From the NCBI GenBank assembly GCA_937129385.1, contig CAKZNC010000144.1, forward strand, positions 1 through 42,652: a DNA stretch of 42,652 nt, given 5' to 3'. Under the pieces are notes generated by a model. That model saw only the letters and a program-made list of their open reading frames with translations. It made no database searches and was not told where the DNA came from. The position numbers and the translations under genes are program-made. The first letter of the stretch is position 1; each line of letters starts with the position of its first letter. Of this stretch, positions 16,888 to 26,621 are shown piece by piece. The stretch is from an uncultured Bacteroidota bacterium (GTDB taxonomy: Bacteria > Bacteroidota > Bacteroidia > Bacteroidales > GCA-2748055).

Positions 16888-18891
16888 CTATTTTTTAACC
16901 AGCTTGCACCAGGTCATATTTCCTGACGGACTCGTCAGCCTGAGCAGGTAAATACCACTTTCAATCCCGCTGATGTCAATTTTGATCTTATCACCTGTTC
17001 CTGATTGACCATAATTTCTGAGTAACTGGCCATTCATATTTACCAGGCAGATCTGGGAGGTGTCTGACAGTCCGGTAACAGTAATATATTCCCCTGCCGG
17101 AACCGGAAAAACCTTCATTTGTCCGGACAAATGATTATTCACTGAAACTGGCTTCCTGCCTGTGGTAAATATTATATTACCCAGGTTAAAACCACCTTTG
17201 TCAAACATAATCTTCAGCAAAGTATCTGATTCTGTAAGGTAAAAAGTACCGACCGGGATGGTGATAAACTGGTCCCACCCGCCGGTTTGATCAACGGTAA
17301 TTCCATCTTTAATAATTTCCTCATTGAAAAGTACCGAAAACGGTCCGCCCTGAGCATTGTCGGTCGCTACACGAAGCGAAAGCTTATACCAATTAGGGGT
17401 ATCGACACTCACCGTGTATTCCAGCCATTCATTGTCACTGATCCATCCCACATTGGGATTTCCATTGTCGTTAAATTCTGTGTCGACCCGGGATTCCTGC
17501 CTTGGCCCAGCACCTTCATTGCTGGATGAAACATCGTGGTAAGCGATCCCCTCTCCGCCATAATCAAAGTCTACACTCCGAATGGTTCCTGGTATTGCGT
17601 GAGGCTGATCGATCTCAGGAAAAGGGTATTGTCCGAATCTTATTGGGTCAAACTGCAGGTTCCTTGTACCACATGTCCCGGATAATTCAAGGTTGACCGG
17701 TTCGAATGTAGCTCCCCAGTTTACGATGAGGGTATCGTTATTGATCCCTGAAACCACCGTGGCATCAGCAGGAACAGTCCATTGGTACTGAGTGCCGGTC
17801 ATTGCCGGGGCCATGAATACCACCTCCTCTTCATTGTCCTCAATGAACATCGGACCTTGCAGGGCATCACTTATCTGAATCACTTTTTCAAGCATATATG
17901 ATTCACAAGAGCCAGTGACTTCGCACCGGAGCGTATCAGGATCACAGCCCCAGTTCAGGATGACCCTCTCTGTTCCCTGGCCTTCAATGATTTCTGCTCC
18001 CTCCGGGGCCAGCCAGTTGTAGGTCAACTCAGTTGAATATGGTAATTCATAAATGGATTCCTGTGCTCCGGGTGGAAGGGTGTCATCTCCCCGGATCTCA
18101 AGGTTGGCGACATCGGAGGATTTCTTATATACCCTGACGAAGTCGATATCCATGGATTGGGGAAATACAGTTGTCCCGTCCGGACTTCCCGGCCAGTTGC
18201 CGCCTACGGCCAGATTCAGAAGGATGAAGAAATCCTGGTGGAACTCACTGAGTTCATCACCAGTAATATTGATCACATGATACTGTGTTCCGTCCACAAA
18301 CCACCTGATTGCAGAGGGGGTCCATTCTACTGAAAAGAGATGGAAATCATCGGCGAATATTCCTGATTCCAGTGAATAGCTTCCTCCGTAAGATGCATGA
18401 TCACCACTGTTATCCCAATGCACTGTTCCGTGTACTTCATCATCACGACCGACTCCTCCTACCATTTCCAGGATATCGATCTCCCCGCATGCCGGCCATC
18501 CCACCTGGCCGATGTCTTCACCCATCATCCAGAATGCCGGCCAGATCCCCTGTCCGTATGGAAGCCTGATCCTTGCTTCGATTTTTCCATACATCGTAGT
18601 GTATTTCTCCCTTGTGATCAGCCTGGCGGAGGTATAACTTCTTCCGCCATAGTTCTCTTTTCTTGCCGTGATAGTGAGATACCCTGTATCCACTGCGGCA
18701 TTGTCCGTGCTTGATGTATAGTACTGAAGTTCATTGTTCCCAAATCCGCCTCCCCCGGTCTCATGTGTCCAGTAGACCGGGTCTGGTGCCCCCGAATAAT
18801 CAAATTCGTCCGACCACATCAGTTCATAACACTGACTATGGGCTGAAACGGCCAGTACAACGAATAACGGAAGCAGGATACGTTTTTTCAT
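16888..18891 (-). CDS. GH16 endo-beta-1,3-glucanase-like enzyme, CBM6-like, T9SS cargo
   Basis: A 667-residue enzyme when started at MKKRILL (18891), which gives a normal signal peptide (ending AHSQ); an in-frame ATG 45 bases upstream gives an implausible start. The GH16 domain spans about 22-258, with the catalytic motif EIDILE (Glu137 nucleophile, Asp139, Glu142 acid/base) preceded by IWPAFWMMG and followed by HGTVHWDN, the pattern of laminarinase-type GH16. Two PKD/Ig-like domains (about 262-430) and a CBM6-like module (about 440-585) follow, then a T9SS type A sorting domain (about 595-667). It should hydrolyse internal beta-1,3 bonds of laminarin-type or mixed-linkage glucan outside the cell. 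It is convergent with the SusCD operon and divergent from the GH5 gene. Confidence 0.93.
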   Translation of the reverse strand: MKKRILLPLFVVLAVSAHSQCYELMWSDEFDYSGAPDPVYWTHETGGGGFGNNELQYYTSSTDNAAVDTGYLTITARKENYGGRSYTSARLITREKYTTMYGKIEARIRLPYGQGIWPAFWMMGEDIGQVGWPACGEIDILEMVGGVGRDDEVHGTVHWDNSGDHASYGGSYSLESGIFADDFHLFSVEWTPSAIRWFVDGTQYHVINITGDELSEFHQDFFILLNLAVGGNWPGSPDGTTVFPQSMDIDFVRVYKKSSDVANLEIRGDDTLPPGAQESIYELPYSTELTYNWLAPEGAEIIEGQGTERVILNWGCDPDTLRCEVTGSCESYMLEKVIQISDALQGPMFIEDNEEEVVFMAPAMTGTQYQWTVPADATVVSGINNDTLIVNWGATFEPVNLELSGTCGTRNLQFDPIRFGQYPFPEIDQPHAIPGTIRSVDFDYGGEGIAYHDVSSSNEGAGPRQESRVDTEFNDNGNPNVGWISDNEWLEYTVSVDTPNWYKLSLRVATDNAQGGPFSVLFNEEIIKDGITVDQTGGWDQFITIPVGTFYLTESDTLLKIMFDKGGFNLGNIIFTTGRKPVSVNNHLSGQMKVFPVPAGEYITVTGLSDTSQICLVNMNGQLLRNYGQSGTGDKIKIDISGIESGIYLLRLTSPSGNMTWCKLVKK

Positions 18892-18916
18892 TGGGTTCAG
18901 GATAAGATTACCAGGA

Positions 18917-18924
18917 CAAAAATA
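18917..18924 (-). promoter_or_regulatory. Candidate -7 element for GH16 gene
   Basis: On the minus strand the sequence reads TATTTTTG, matching the Bacteroidota -7 consensus TAnnTTTG, and lies 26 bases upstream of the chosen GH16 start. No TTG is found 19 bases further upstream, so this is a half-site only. It would give a very short leader. Confidence 0.35.
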
Positions 18925-19031
18925 GGAAAACCACACCGTAGATAGGGAAAATTCGGTACATCACCATCTTAGCAGATGGTTCTGCCACTACAACAAATAC
19001 TCAACAACCCGTGAATAGATGCATGTTCAGA

Positions 19032-19061
19032 TTGCCGGCGTGCTCTGAAAGTATATTTTTG
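19032..19061 (+). promoter_or_regulatory. Bacteroidota-type promoter of the GH5 gene
   Basis: TTG (19032-19034), exactly 19 bases, then TATTTTTG (19054-19061). This matches both the -33 and -7 consensus of the primary sigma factor of Bacteroidota. Transcription would start a few bases after 19061, giving a leader of about 87 nt before the GH5 start at 19155. Confidence 0.75.
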
Positions 19062-19140
19062 CATATGTTTATGCTGAGGTTTTTGTAAGTTGATCTGTGC
19101 CTCCGTGTACCTTGTAAACAAAACGATTTTCACCCAGAAC

Positions 19141-19146
19141 AGGAGG
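19141..19146 (+). promoter_or_regulatory. Perfect Shine-Dalgarno of the GH5 gene
   Basis: AGGAGG lies 8 bases before the ATG at 19155. Bacteroidota usually start translation without a strong Shine-Dalgarno, so this consensus site is unusual here. It fixes the start codon. Confidence 0.75.
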
Positions 19147-19154
19147 ATGATACC

Positions 19155-21866
19155 ATGAATGTAAAGATCATTTTTATTGCAGCGCTACTATTGATTGCCG
19201 GACCCCTTACGATTGCAGGCCAGGGCTTTCTTCACGCTCAGGACGACAGGATCGTTGACGGTTCGGGAGAGAATTTTATCATAAGAAGTGCGGGCACAGG
19301 GAACTGGATGATCCAGGAGGGATACATGATGAAAACCTCCGGGGTGGCCGGAACCCAGCATGCTTTCAGGGAAAAACTTATCGAAACCATCGGTGTTGCC
19401 AAAACCGATAGTTTTTATTCTGCCTGGCTGTCGAATCACATGACACGGACCGATATTGATTCCATGGCAGCTTGGGGATTCAATGCCATTCGGCCCGCCC
19501 TTCATTACAAATGGTTTACCCTGCCGATCGAAGCGGAGCCTGTGGCCGGTGAGCATACATGGCTCGAGACAGGTTTTGAATTGCTGGATTCACTGGTGGA
19601 ATGGTGCGCGGATAACCAGATGTATGTAATTTTGGACATGCATGGTGCACCGGGCGGACAGGGGGAGAATGCCGACATCTCTGATTACGATCCTTCAAAG
19701 CCTTCACTGTGGGAGAGTGATGCCAACAAAACCAAGCTCGTTGCGGTCTGGAGAAAGCTTGCGGAAAGGTATGCCGATGAGCCCTGGATCGGGGGATATG
19801 ACCTGATCAACGAGACCAACTGGGAATTCGATGAGGCGAATAACGCCCCTTTAAGGAGGATCTACCAGCGGATCACGGATACAATACGTGCAGTTGATAC
19901 AAATCATATCCTGTTCATTGAGGGAAACTGGTTTGCCAACGACTTTTCGGGCCTGGTGCCACCCTGGGATGATAACATGGTCTACAGTTTTCATAAATAC
20001 TGGTCATACAACGATGACAATTCCCTTGATTATGCCACCTGGCTCAGGGAGGATTATAATGTTCCGCTCTGGCTGGGGGAGACCGGGGAAAATTCAAATA
20101 CATGGTTTACCAACCTGGTTGCACTTGCCGAAAAGAACAATATCGGCTGGTCTTTCTGGCCGATAAAAAAGGGGGAGCCAAACAACATCCTGAACGTCGA
20201 ATTCAATGAAGAGTATCTCCGAATGGTTGACTCCTGGAGGGGACAGGCATCTCCCATGGATACCGCGGAGGCATTTGAGGCCGTTATGAAACTGGCTGAA
20301 AACCATCGTTTTGAAAATTGCAGGATCCAGTACGATGTGATCGATGCAATGTTCCGGCAGCCATTTACTTCGGAGACCATCCCTTTTCATGGCAGTCCTT
20401 TTGTGCCGGGGGAAATTATATTTTTTACCGATTATGATCTGGGAAGGAATCGGGCTTCATATCTTGATTCGGATTCTGCAGATTACCATGGGGACACAGA
20501 TATTTATACAACCTGGAATGCGGGTTATGCATACCGGAACGATGCAGTAGACATCCAGGGATGCAGTGATACGGACACGACAAATGGTTATAATGTTGGC
20601 TGGACAGCTGCAGGAGAATGGATGGTCTATTCAATGTACTCGGATTCAGCGATTCTTGTGGATGGCGAAATACGATATGCAGGGGCATCAGGCACTGCCT
20701 CTCTGGTTTTCGAGGTTGACGGGGAGGTTGTATCCGGGAACATTCAATTGCCCGCCACGGGGGGATGGCAAACCTGGAAGACGGTCACATTTGATGACCT
20801 CCTGCTGCCCGAAGGAGCATTTAAGCTAAAAATCAGGATTACCAAAGAAGGGGTCAACCTCAATTATTTCAGGTTTACAGGGACGAAATCTGCCTCTGAA
20901 GCCGAGTTTGCCGGCCTCTATTGTGAGACAGGCAGCCTTGGGAACGACCTCTTTCTTCACCTGAATAAAGATGCAGGGCAAGGAGTACTGCCGGTCGATG
21001 ATTTTGCACTTTCAAATGGTTCTGATCACATAGCAATTTCAGAAGTTAAGTACGCTGAAGGATCTTCCCGGATCATCCACCTCATCCCGGCTGAAATTCT
21101 TCCGCTTAACGGTGAATTTTTCCTGGATTATAATGGATCCTCCGTTGTTTCGGGAGATGAAGAAATGAAATCCTTTCAGGACATGCCGGTGGCAAATTTC
21201 CTGGCCTATTTCCCCACTTTGCCTGCACGTATCGAAGCGGAAGATTTCAAGGTGAACAACGGTTTTGTACTGGAAGTATGTGAGGATGTCAGCGGCGGAT
21301 TCAATACGGGCTATGCCGATTACGGGGATTACCTCGACTACCTGGTTTATGTTCCCGAAGACCAGAAGTTCCAGCTGAGCCTTCGCACCGCTGTGGGAGG
21401 AAACAGCGCGACGGTTCGTTTTTATGAGAACAGCACGGGCGCATTTGCACCCCTGGGGAGTGAAGTGCTTACCAATACAGGTGGATGGCAGAACTGGGAG
21501 GTGCAAAAGACCGTTGTAGATCTTCCCGGGGGAAAATATTTGTTCAGGATCCGGGCAAGCGGAGGTGCTTTTAACCTCAACTGGTTCCAGTTCAGTCCCA
21601 TCGTTTCCACAAAGGATCATCAGTACGTACCCACAGTGAATATATATCCCAACCCGGCAGGTTCAAGTCTGTACCTGGACCTTCAGGACGAGGACCTTCA
21701 GCAGGGAGCGGTGGTCATTTCGGATCCGGGTGGCAGGACCATGATCAGCAGCAGAACAGATGGTACGTTTGTTTCGATCGATCTGGAAGGTCTTTCCCCG
21801 GGGTTGTATATCCTTACGGTTCATGGAGACAAGCATACGGTAGCAAAGAAATTCCTGAAGAAGTAA
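19155..21866 (+). CDS. GH5 glycoside hydrolase with two CBM6-like modules, T9SS cargo
   Basis: A 903-residue secreted enzyme; signal peptide ends about residue 23 (TIAGQG). The GH5 TIM barrel (about 35-380) shows FNAIRP, VILDMHG, acid/base Glu220 in DLINETNW and nucleophile Glu309 in LWLGETGEN, with GWSFWPIK closing the site. Two CBM6-like beta-sandwiches follow, about 405-580 and 690-815 (RIEAEDF, YADYGDYLDYLVYV, LNWFQFSP). A T9SS type A sorting domain (YPNPA, about 828-903) ends the protein. It probably acts on beta-1,3- or beta-1,6-linked glucan outside the cell. GH5_46 is a plausible subfamily because such enzymes occur in laminarin loci, but sequence reading alone cannot assign it. The gene has its own canonical promoter and Shine-Dalgarno. 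Confidence 0.9.
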   Translation: MNVKIIFIAALLLIAGPLTIAGQGFLHAQDDRIVDGSGENFIIRSAGTGNWMIQEGYMMKTSGVAGTQHAFREKLIETIGVAKTDSFYSAWLSNHMTRTDIDSMAAWGFNAIRPALHYKWFTLPIEAEPVAGEHTWLETGFELLDSLVEWCADNQMYVILDMHGAPGGQGENADISDYDPSKPSLWESDANKTKLVAVWRKLAERYADEPWIGGYDLINETNWEFDEANNAPLRRIYQRITDTIRAVDTNHILFIEGNWFANDFSGLVPPWDDNMVYSFHKYWSYNDDNSLDYATWLREDYNVPLWLGETGENSNTWFTNLVALAEKNNIGWSFWPIKKGEPNNILNVEFNEEYLRMVDSWRGQASPMDTAEAFEAVMKLAENHRFENCRIQYDVIDAMFRQPFTSETIPFHGSPFVPGEIIFFTDYDLGRNRASYLDSDSADYHGDTDIYTTWNAGYAYRNDAVDIQGCSDTDTTNGYNVGWTAAGEWMVYSMYSDSAILVDGEIRYAGASGTASLVFEVDGEVVSGNIQLPATGGWQTWKTVTFDDLLLPEGAFKLKIRITKEGVNLNYFRFTGTKSASEAEFAGLYCETGSLGNDLFLHLNKDAGQGVLPVDDFALSNGSDHIAISEVKYAEGSSRIIHLIPAEILPLNGEFFLDYNGSSVVSGDEEMKSFQDMPVANFLAYFPTLPARIEAEDFKVNNGFVLEVCEDVSGGFNTGYADYGDYLDYLVYVPEDQKFQLSLRTAVGGNSATVRFYENSTGAFAPLGSEVLTNTGGWQNWEVQKTVVDLPGGKYLFRIRASGGAFNLNWFQFSPIVSTKDHQYVPTVNIYPNPAGSSLYLDLQDEDLQQGAVVISDPGGRTMISSRTDGTFVSIDLEGLSPGLYILTVHGDKHTVAKKFLKK

Positions 21867-21905
21867 GGACCTGGCAGCGAGGAGTGTGACAGGCGTAATG
21901 GCGGT

Positions 21906-24900
21906 TCAAATCCCGACTTCAACTGACTGTATGTCAGTGGATCGACTGAAGATCTTCGCTGAAATTTTCCTATCGATCAGGTAGTCTTTCACTTCCTTTT
22001 TCCCACCACCTTCCAGGCAGATCCTGATCCCTTTCCGGGAACCACGGATATACCTGAAAGGGACCTTACACAGGGTAAATGACAGTTCATCCTGTTCACC
22101 GGTCTCTTGTGGGCTGATCAGTCCCGGATGGATCCGGATCTGACCCCCTGTTATTTCAATTCCCAGCTCCATCAGCCGCGAAATGATATCCTCCTTTACC
22201 TGACCGGTCATGCCGGGCTGCTGGGCACCCATCATGGACGGGGTATGTGAATATGGGTCGGTGGGGATTGCTCCGTATTCTGCAGGGTTTTTGTGTACAC
22301 CAACACCCTCCCGGATCTCGTTGTAATAACGCCTGATCTCAGCAACCTGGTGAGCAGGAGCCTGCCCTCTTACCAGCTGCATCATGTTCTCAAACGTCAC
22401 AAGCTGCAACTTGGAAACCATGTGCCAGTAGATCGACCCCAGCCCTTCATATTTGTAAAAGCTGCCTGAACGCCCTGTAAAGGCATGGTGGTTGAAGAGT
22501 GATTCATAGATCTCCAGCACCTCTGCTATTTCATTTTGAGTGAGCCCCGGTTCTTCTGGCTTCACCAGCCTGGTCAGCGCCTCTTCAAGCAGAGAGGCAT
22601 TTCTGAATGGGCCACTAAAGTGGATCTTTCCACTGTTGTCCTGGTGAATGATACCATATCCACCGCCGCTCAACAGCTTTGTAATTGCCGGTGATTTCCT
22701 CTTAAGCTCCGGAGCGAGGCTGTTTTTATCGAGAAAAGACTCAAAGGGCTTGTCGGGATACAACATATAACTGTCCTGGTCTTCCCTGTAGAGCTTGCTG
22801 TGCCTGAGTGCATTTAATACTTCAATCGTTTCTTCTGCATTGGGTTTGCCGGAACCCAGAAATGCTACCTGTCCCTCGAGCATTTCCTGCAGGCGCTCAA
22901 TAGAGATCTCTTTGTCATGAATGCTGACCAGGTTATATGCGTGGTAAAGACCGTCGTTTCGCTTATTCGCTTCGATGGTATGATCGATTGCATCCAGTGC
23001 GATCTGCGCAAATTCAGCGATCTTCCCGGAACGGATCATACTGATATCTCCGGAGGGTCCACTGTATACTTCAGCGCGATATCGCGACCCGGCTTCACCC
23101 AGTAGATCTGTTATCTTTCTTCGTGCTGCTCCGTCATTCACCATGGTGAACAGTGTGCTTCCGGATTGAAAGATCTCCATTATCTCTGAAAAGAAGGTAT
23201 GGATCTCTTCTGAAACTTCCATTTCCTTTTCACCTGCTGCGCTGAATATTTGTGAAGCGAAGGAAAGAAATCTCCGCAGGTAGAAGAGGGTCACCATTGA
23301 TACTCCATTGCCTACAAGTGCATTGTTGGCATCGTTCCATTCCGGGCGCTGCGTATTCATCCAGATCCCGGCTCCGGGGATGAAATTGCTCAGCTTCGTC
23401 AGCAACATTACCAGCAGTTTTTCTGCAAGCGTAGCGTAAACGATATTTTTGTCATTGTCAAGGATCAGCTTTCCGTCGGCTCCCATTCTTCTTACACGCT
23501 TCTCGATCTCCTGGTGTAATGCTGTGTCAAAATCGATGGTCTTGTTGGGGTTCTTGATGATCTCCCTGTAAGGTTTAATACGGTAGGGGACTGCTGCGTA
23601 GGCAAATATTTTTGTATTGAGCCAGGTCAAAACTGTGCCGGGATGGAAGGATTCCTGCAATTCAAGAAGTTTGAGTAGATAGATCACCTGGTGATCTCCC
23701 CAGTATCCAATGAAAGACCAGGGATTCTCTGGTTCAAAAATCTCCCAGTCGATTCCCTCACTGGTGATCCGGTAAGGGTTGTAACCATCAATGGTGGATG
23801 CGTTGATGAATCTGAATATAAAACCCTGGAGATATTCCGGGTAGGAGTAGGCGAGTGCTTCCCAGTTTTGGAAGATATCCCGCCAGTTTCCTTCATAGGC
23901 TGTAGACCTGGAGCCGTCATCTTTTTTCACTTCAATAGAAAACCTGTTCCATGGTCTGCTCGGATCTCCGTGCCTGCGACTGAATGTAAGCGGAAGGTAT
24001 TCGGTAACCAACCGTTGCAGTGCAGTATTGCCGGTCTTCTCTGATAGCCTGACCAGTTCCCTGTAATCCGAAGGATCCTCTAGGCCTTCAAACCACTTTT
24101 TAAAGCGTTGATAGGTGTCCCGGTTAAAGGTCTTAACATGCTTTTCCAGGTCTTCGATTCTTACCCTGTAATCATCGAGGAATATCCCTCCGCGCATGAT
24201 GTTGAAGAGAACATTGGAGAAGTGACGCGCATTGGCTTCCCGGTCAGCTGTCAGCTGGATCCCGTCGGCATCAGCAACCATTCTTTCAAGGTTGCGGCTT
24301 CCGGCTTTTACATCCTCCAGCACCTCCTTTTCCAGACCGGCATTATGGCCGGTATTAGCGAGGAGATCATGCACATTGCCGGCGCTCAGCCCGGTATCAG
24401 AAACGATCATATGACGCGATGTTTCCCCTCCGGCGAGGTTGATCTCATTATTAATTAAATAGGAACAACGGGTTCCTTTCAAGGTCGCTTCCGTATTGAT
24501 CTTCCCCTTCATCCTGAATTCTTCCAGTTGCACATCACCGAGCAGCACATGCTGTACATGTTCTGCCGTGTTCCATGCCACTGTTGCAGTCAGAGCCTCG
24601 CTGGGCTCGGGTCGGTCGACAGGCACGGAAGAGAGGCTGAAAATAGCGGTTTGGGTAGCTTCATGAAGTTCAGCTTTCTTATAGGCATCCATCAGCGTCG
24701 AAAAAGTTTCCTGGGTAGACTTCAGGATCCCTGCCGGGAGGATATTACACAGGCCGTCGAGCATCTCAACACGCACGGGATCTTCAGCAATGTTCTTTAC
24801 CTCGGTTTGCCTGACCCAGCCAAATCGGTCACTGTTCATCCAGCGGATCACAATCTTCAGTGAAAGGTCATGGTTGATTTCTTCGAACCAGATGCTGTTG

Positions 24901-25295
24901 CCCTTGAGGTTTTTATACAAATTTCTTTGCAGTACATATAAACCATCATGACTTCTGTTAAAAGGCTCCCATAATATGACCCTGTCATCCCGGTGAATGC
25001 GCAGGATTGTTTTTGAACCTGCAGATCCAGATGCCTCGTGGATCTTATCATCCGTGTAATATGGAAAGATCGCATGATCTGAATTTTTTCGCCCGGCGGT
25101 CATTCCTCCGCTGCTGGAGATGAACATCCAGTGATCGGAGTCGCTTACGATACTCATCAGGAACGGGGGCATTGCATCGTAATTCTCCAGGAGGTAGAAT
25201 TGTTCATTCTCCCGGGTTACAATACTGCCTGCCGGTGCTCTGTCATGCTCCCTGATCGCAGATCCGGCAAGATATGAAATCCGGTTGCTCATCAT
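21906..25295 (-). CDS. GH149-like beta-1,3-glucan phosphorylase candidate (GH94-related clan)
   Basis: A 1129-residue protein without signal peptide, hence cytoplasmic. The N-terminal part is beta-rich with FISSSGGMTAGRKNSDHAI, a layout like the N-terminal sandwich of GH94-type phosphorylases. The middle part is an (alpha/alpha)6-type region with EGNWRDIFQNWEAL (468-481) and RPEWNDANNALVG (650-662); Asp655 is the likely catalytic acid, as in the WND motif of GH94 relatives. Length near 1100 residues and the context (GH16, GH5, GH158-like, MFS porter) fit GH149 beta-1,3-glucan phosphorylase, which turns oligosaccharide plus phosphate into glucose-1-phosphate and a shorter chain. Last of three tightly spaced genes (6 bp gap). 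Phosphorylase type is well supported; the family number is recalled, not searched. Confidence 0.75.
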   Translation of the reverse strand: MMSNRISYLAGSAIREHDRAPAGSIVTRENEQFYLLENYDAMPPFLMSIVSDSDHWMFISSSGGMTAGRKNSDHAIFPYYTDDKIHEASGSAGSKTILRIHRDDRVILWEPFNRSHDGLYVLQRNLYKNLKGNSIWFEEINHDLSLKIVIRWMNSDRFGWVRQTEVKNIAEDPVRVEMLDGLCNILPAGILKSTQETFSTLMDAYKKAELHEATQTAIFSLSSVPVDRPEPSEALTATVAWNTAEHVQHVLLGDVQLEEFRMKGKINTEATLKGTRCSYLINNEINLAGGETSRHMIVSDTGLSAGNVHDLLANTGHNAGLEKEVLEDVKAGSRNLERMVADADGIQLTADREANARHFSNVLFNIMRGGIFLDDYRVRIEDLEKHVKTFNRDTYQRFKKWFEGLEDPSDYRELVRLSEKTGNTALQRLVTEYLPLTFSRRHGDPSRPWNRFSIEVKKDDGSRSTAYEGNWRDIFQNWEALAYSYPEYLQGFIFRFINASTIDGYNPYRITSEGIDWEIFEPENPWSFIGYWGDHQVIYLLKLLELQESFHPGTVLTWLNTKIFAYAAVPYRIKPYREIIKNPNKTIDFDTALHQEIEKRVRRMGADGKLILDNDKNIVYATLAEKLLVMLLTKLSNFIPGAGIWMNTQRPEWNDANNALVGNGVSMVTLFYLRRFLSFASQIFSAAGEKEMEVSEEIHTFFSEIMEIFQSGSTLFTMVNDGAARRKITDLLGEAGSRYRAEVYSGPSGDISMIRSGKIAEFAQIALDAIDHTIEANKRNDGLYHAYNLVSIHDKEISIERLQEMLEGQVAFLGSGKPNAEETIEVLNALRHSKLYREDQDSYMLYPDKPFESFLDKNSLAPELKRKSPAITKLLSGGGYGIIHQDNSGKIHFSGPFRNASLLEEALTRLVKPEEPGLTQNEIAEVLEIYESLFNHHAFTGRSGSFYKYEGLGSIYWHMVSKLQLVTFENMMQLVRGQAPAHQVAEIRRYYNEIREGVGVHKNPAEYGAIPTDPYSHTPSMMGAQQPGMTGQVKEDIISRLMELGIEITGGQIRIHPGLISPQETGEQDELSFTLCKVPFRYIRGSRKGIRICLEGGGKKEVKDYLIDRKISAKIFSRSTDIQSVEVGI

Positions 25296-25301
25296 CTGCT
25301 T

Positions 25302-26609
25302 TTATTCTACGAAAAATGGGATGTTGACAGTTGCTGCATGGTTGTTCCCATCGAGTACATACAGGAAGATCCGGTAGGGTCCGGGTTTATCTGGAGCAGT
25401 GAAATTCATATGACCATCCCCGATATCGGTAATGGCAGATGCCACCCTGTCAGGCCTGCTTTCAAGATCTCCTCCATCCTTGAGATCAGTACTCTCATGG
25501 AGGATCTCCATGCGGATCTTGAGGCTGTCACCGTCCGGATCCGATCCGTTAATTGAGACCGGGTACTCTTTTCCGGGTTCGAGGCGGATATTGTCAAATC
25601 TGCCTTTCCCATCCAGGGAGGCCTTTGAAATTTCGGGGCACCTGTTCTCAGGCCACTGGCCGGTCCATAGGTAATGCATCGCTCCGATTGCCTCCATCTC
25701 TTCGCCATTTTCAGTAAAGAGTCCGTACCATGTTGGCGTTCTCTCCTGTTTTTGTCCCCACAGGAATACATAGGAGCCAAGGCAGTGTTCCTTATCAGCC
25801 CGGATCACCGTATTGTATCTTTCAATAATTGCTTCTGCTTTTTCAGTAGAGGTTTGTTCAATGGCAGCACCCCATTCTGTTGAGGGCATTTCCCAGTGAC
25901 CCGTTGCTCCCCACTCTGTGACCATGTAAGGACCTTCATATCCCGCTTCATCGAGTCTTTTCTGCAGGTTGACAATGTCACCGTACATCTGTATTGAGAT
26001 GAAATCGAGGTCGGATCCTATCTGTTCGAGGTAATCCACCTCAGTTTTCCCGATCCCTGCCATCATCGTGGTAGTGGGATGATTTCCGTCGACCTTGTGG
26101 ATCATTTTTGAAATATCATTTACAGCATCCCATACTTTCAGGTTTGTGGCCCTCAGGTTCAGTTCATTTCCGATTCCCCAGCCAAGAAGCGCCGGATGGT
26201 CCTTATACCGCAGCACGGTTTTTTTGATCTCTTCAAACTGGGCAGCCACGGCAGCCTCGTCGTCATAGTCAAAACCATGTCTCTCACGGCCAAGTTTCAG
26301 TCCCATCAATATCTTCAGTCCATGGTCTTCCGCCTCATCAAGCATTTCGAGTCCGTCCCTGTGTACCTCAGAGTCCATCCACGTCCTGAACGAGTTGGCA
26401 CCATGAGCAGCCAGACTTGCAATGTCCCAGCATTCGCAGCCCGCACCTCTCACAAAAAATTCCTCACCATCTACATAGAGCCTGTAGGCGCCATCTGTTT
26501 GTCTTAATTCAACTTTCGAGACCTGTTGCTCCATCTTCTCCTTTTTCGTATCGGAATTACATGCTGCAGACAGTGATACAGCGATACATAGTATGAATAG
26601 TTTTTTCAT
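25302..26609 (-). CDS. GH158-like endo-beta-1,3-glucanase lipoprotein (GH2-type TIM barrel)
   Basis: A 435-residue lipoprotein, lipobox Cys17 (LSAAC) followed by NSDTKKEK. A TIM barrel fills about residues 40-320, with acid/base Glu149 in GIGNELN and nucleophile Glu232 in VTEWGATGHWE, the clan A arrangement of GH2-related enzymes. Residues about 325-435 are an Ig-like domain with NGSDPDGDSL. The size, barrel plus single C-terminal Ig-like domain, and 83-residue spacing of the two glutamates agree with what I recall of GH158 endo-beta-1,3-glucanases of gut Bacteroides. A generic search would call it GH2 TIM-barrel. It sits 12 bp after the MFS gene and 6 bp before the phosphorylase gene, so the three are probably one transcript. 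Confidence 0.78.
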   Translation of the reverse strand: MKKLFILCIAVSLSAACNSDTKKEKMEQQVSKVELRQTDGAYRLYVDGEEFFVRGAGCECWDIASLAAHGANSFRTWMDSEVHRDGLEMLDEAEDHGLKILMGLKLGRERHGFDYDDEAAVAAQFEEIKKTVLRYKDHPALLGWGIGNELNLRATNLKVWDAVNDISKMIHKVDGNHPTTTMMAGIGKTEVDYLEQIGSDLDFISIQMYGDIVNLQKRLDEAGYEGPYMVTEWGATGHWEMPSTEWGAAIEQTSTEKAEAIIERYNTVIRADKEHCLGSYVFLWGQKQERTPTWYGLFTENGEEMEAIGAMHYLWTGQWPENRCPEISKASLDGKGRFDNIRLEPGKEYPVSINGSDPDGDSLKIRMEILHESTDLKDGGDLESRPDRVASAITDIGDGHMNFTAPDKPGPYRIFLYVLDGNNHAATVNIPFFVE

Positions 26610-26621
26610 GACTTCTTTCTT

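Noticed and set aside
21867-21905. Terminator between convergent GH5 and phosphorylase genes
   Set aside because: Only 39 bases and no stem with a U-run on either strand.
21906-25295. Cellobiose phosphorylase of GH94
   Set aside because: About 300 residues longer than usual GH94 enzymes; the PEWNDANNALVG context and the beta-1,3-glucan neighbourhood fit GH149 better, though this needs a profile search.
25302-26609. Classical GH2 beta-galactosidase or mannosidase
   Set aside because: Lacks the N-terminal GH2 sandwich domains and is much shorter; barrel plus one Ig-like domain fits GH158-like better.
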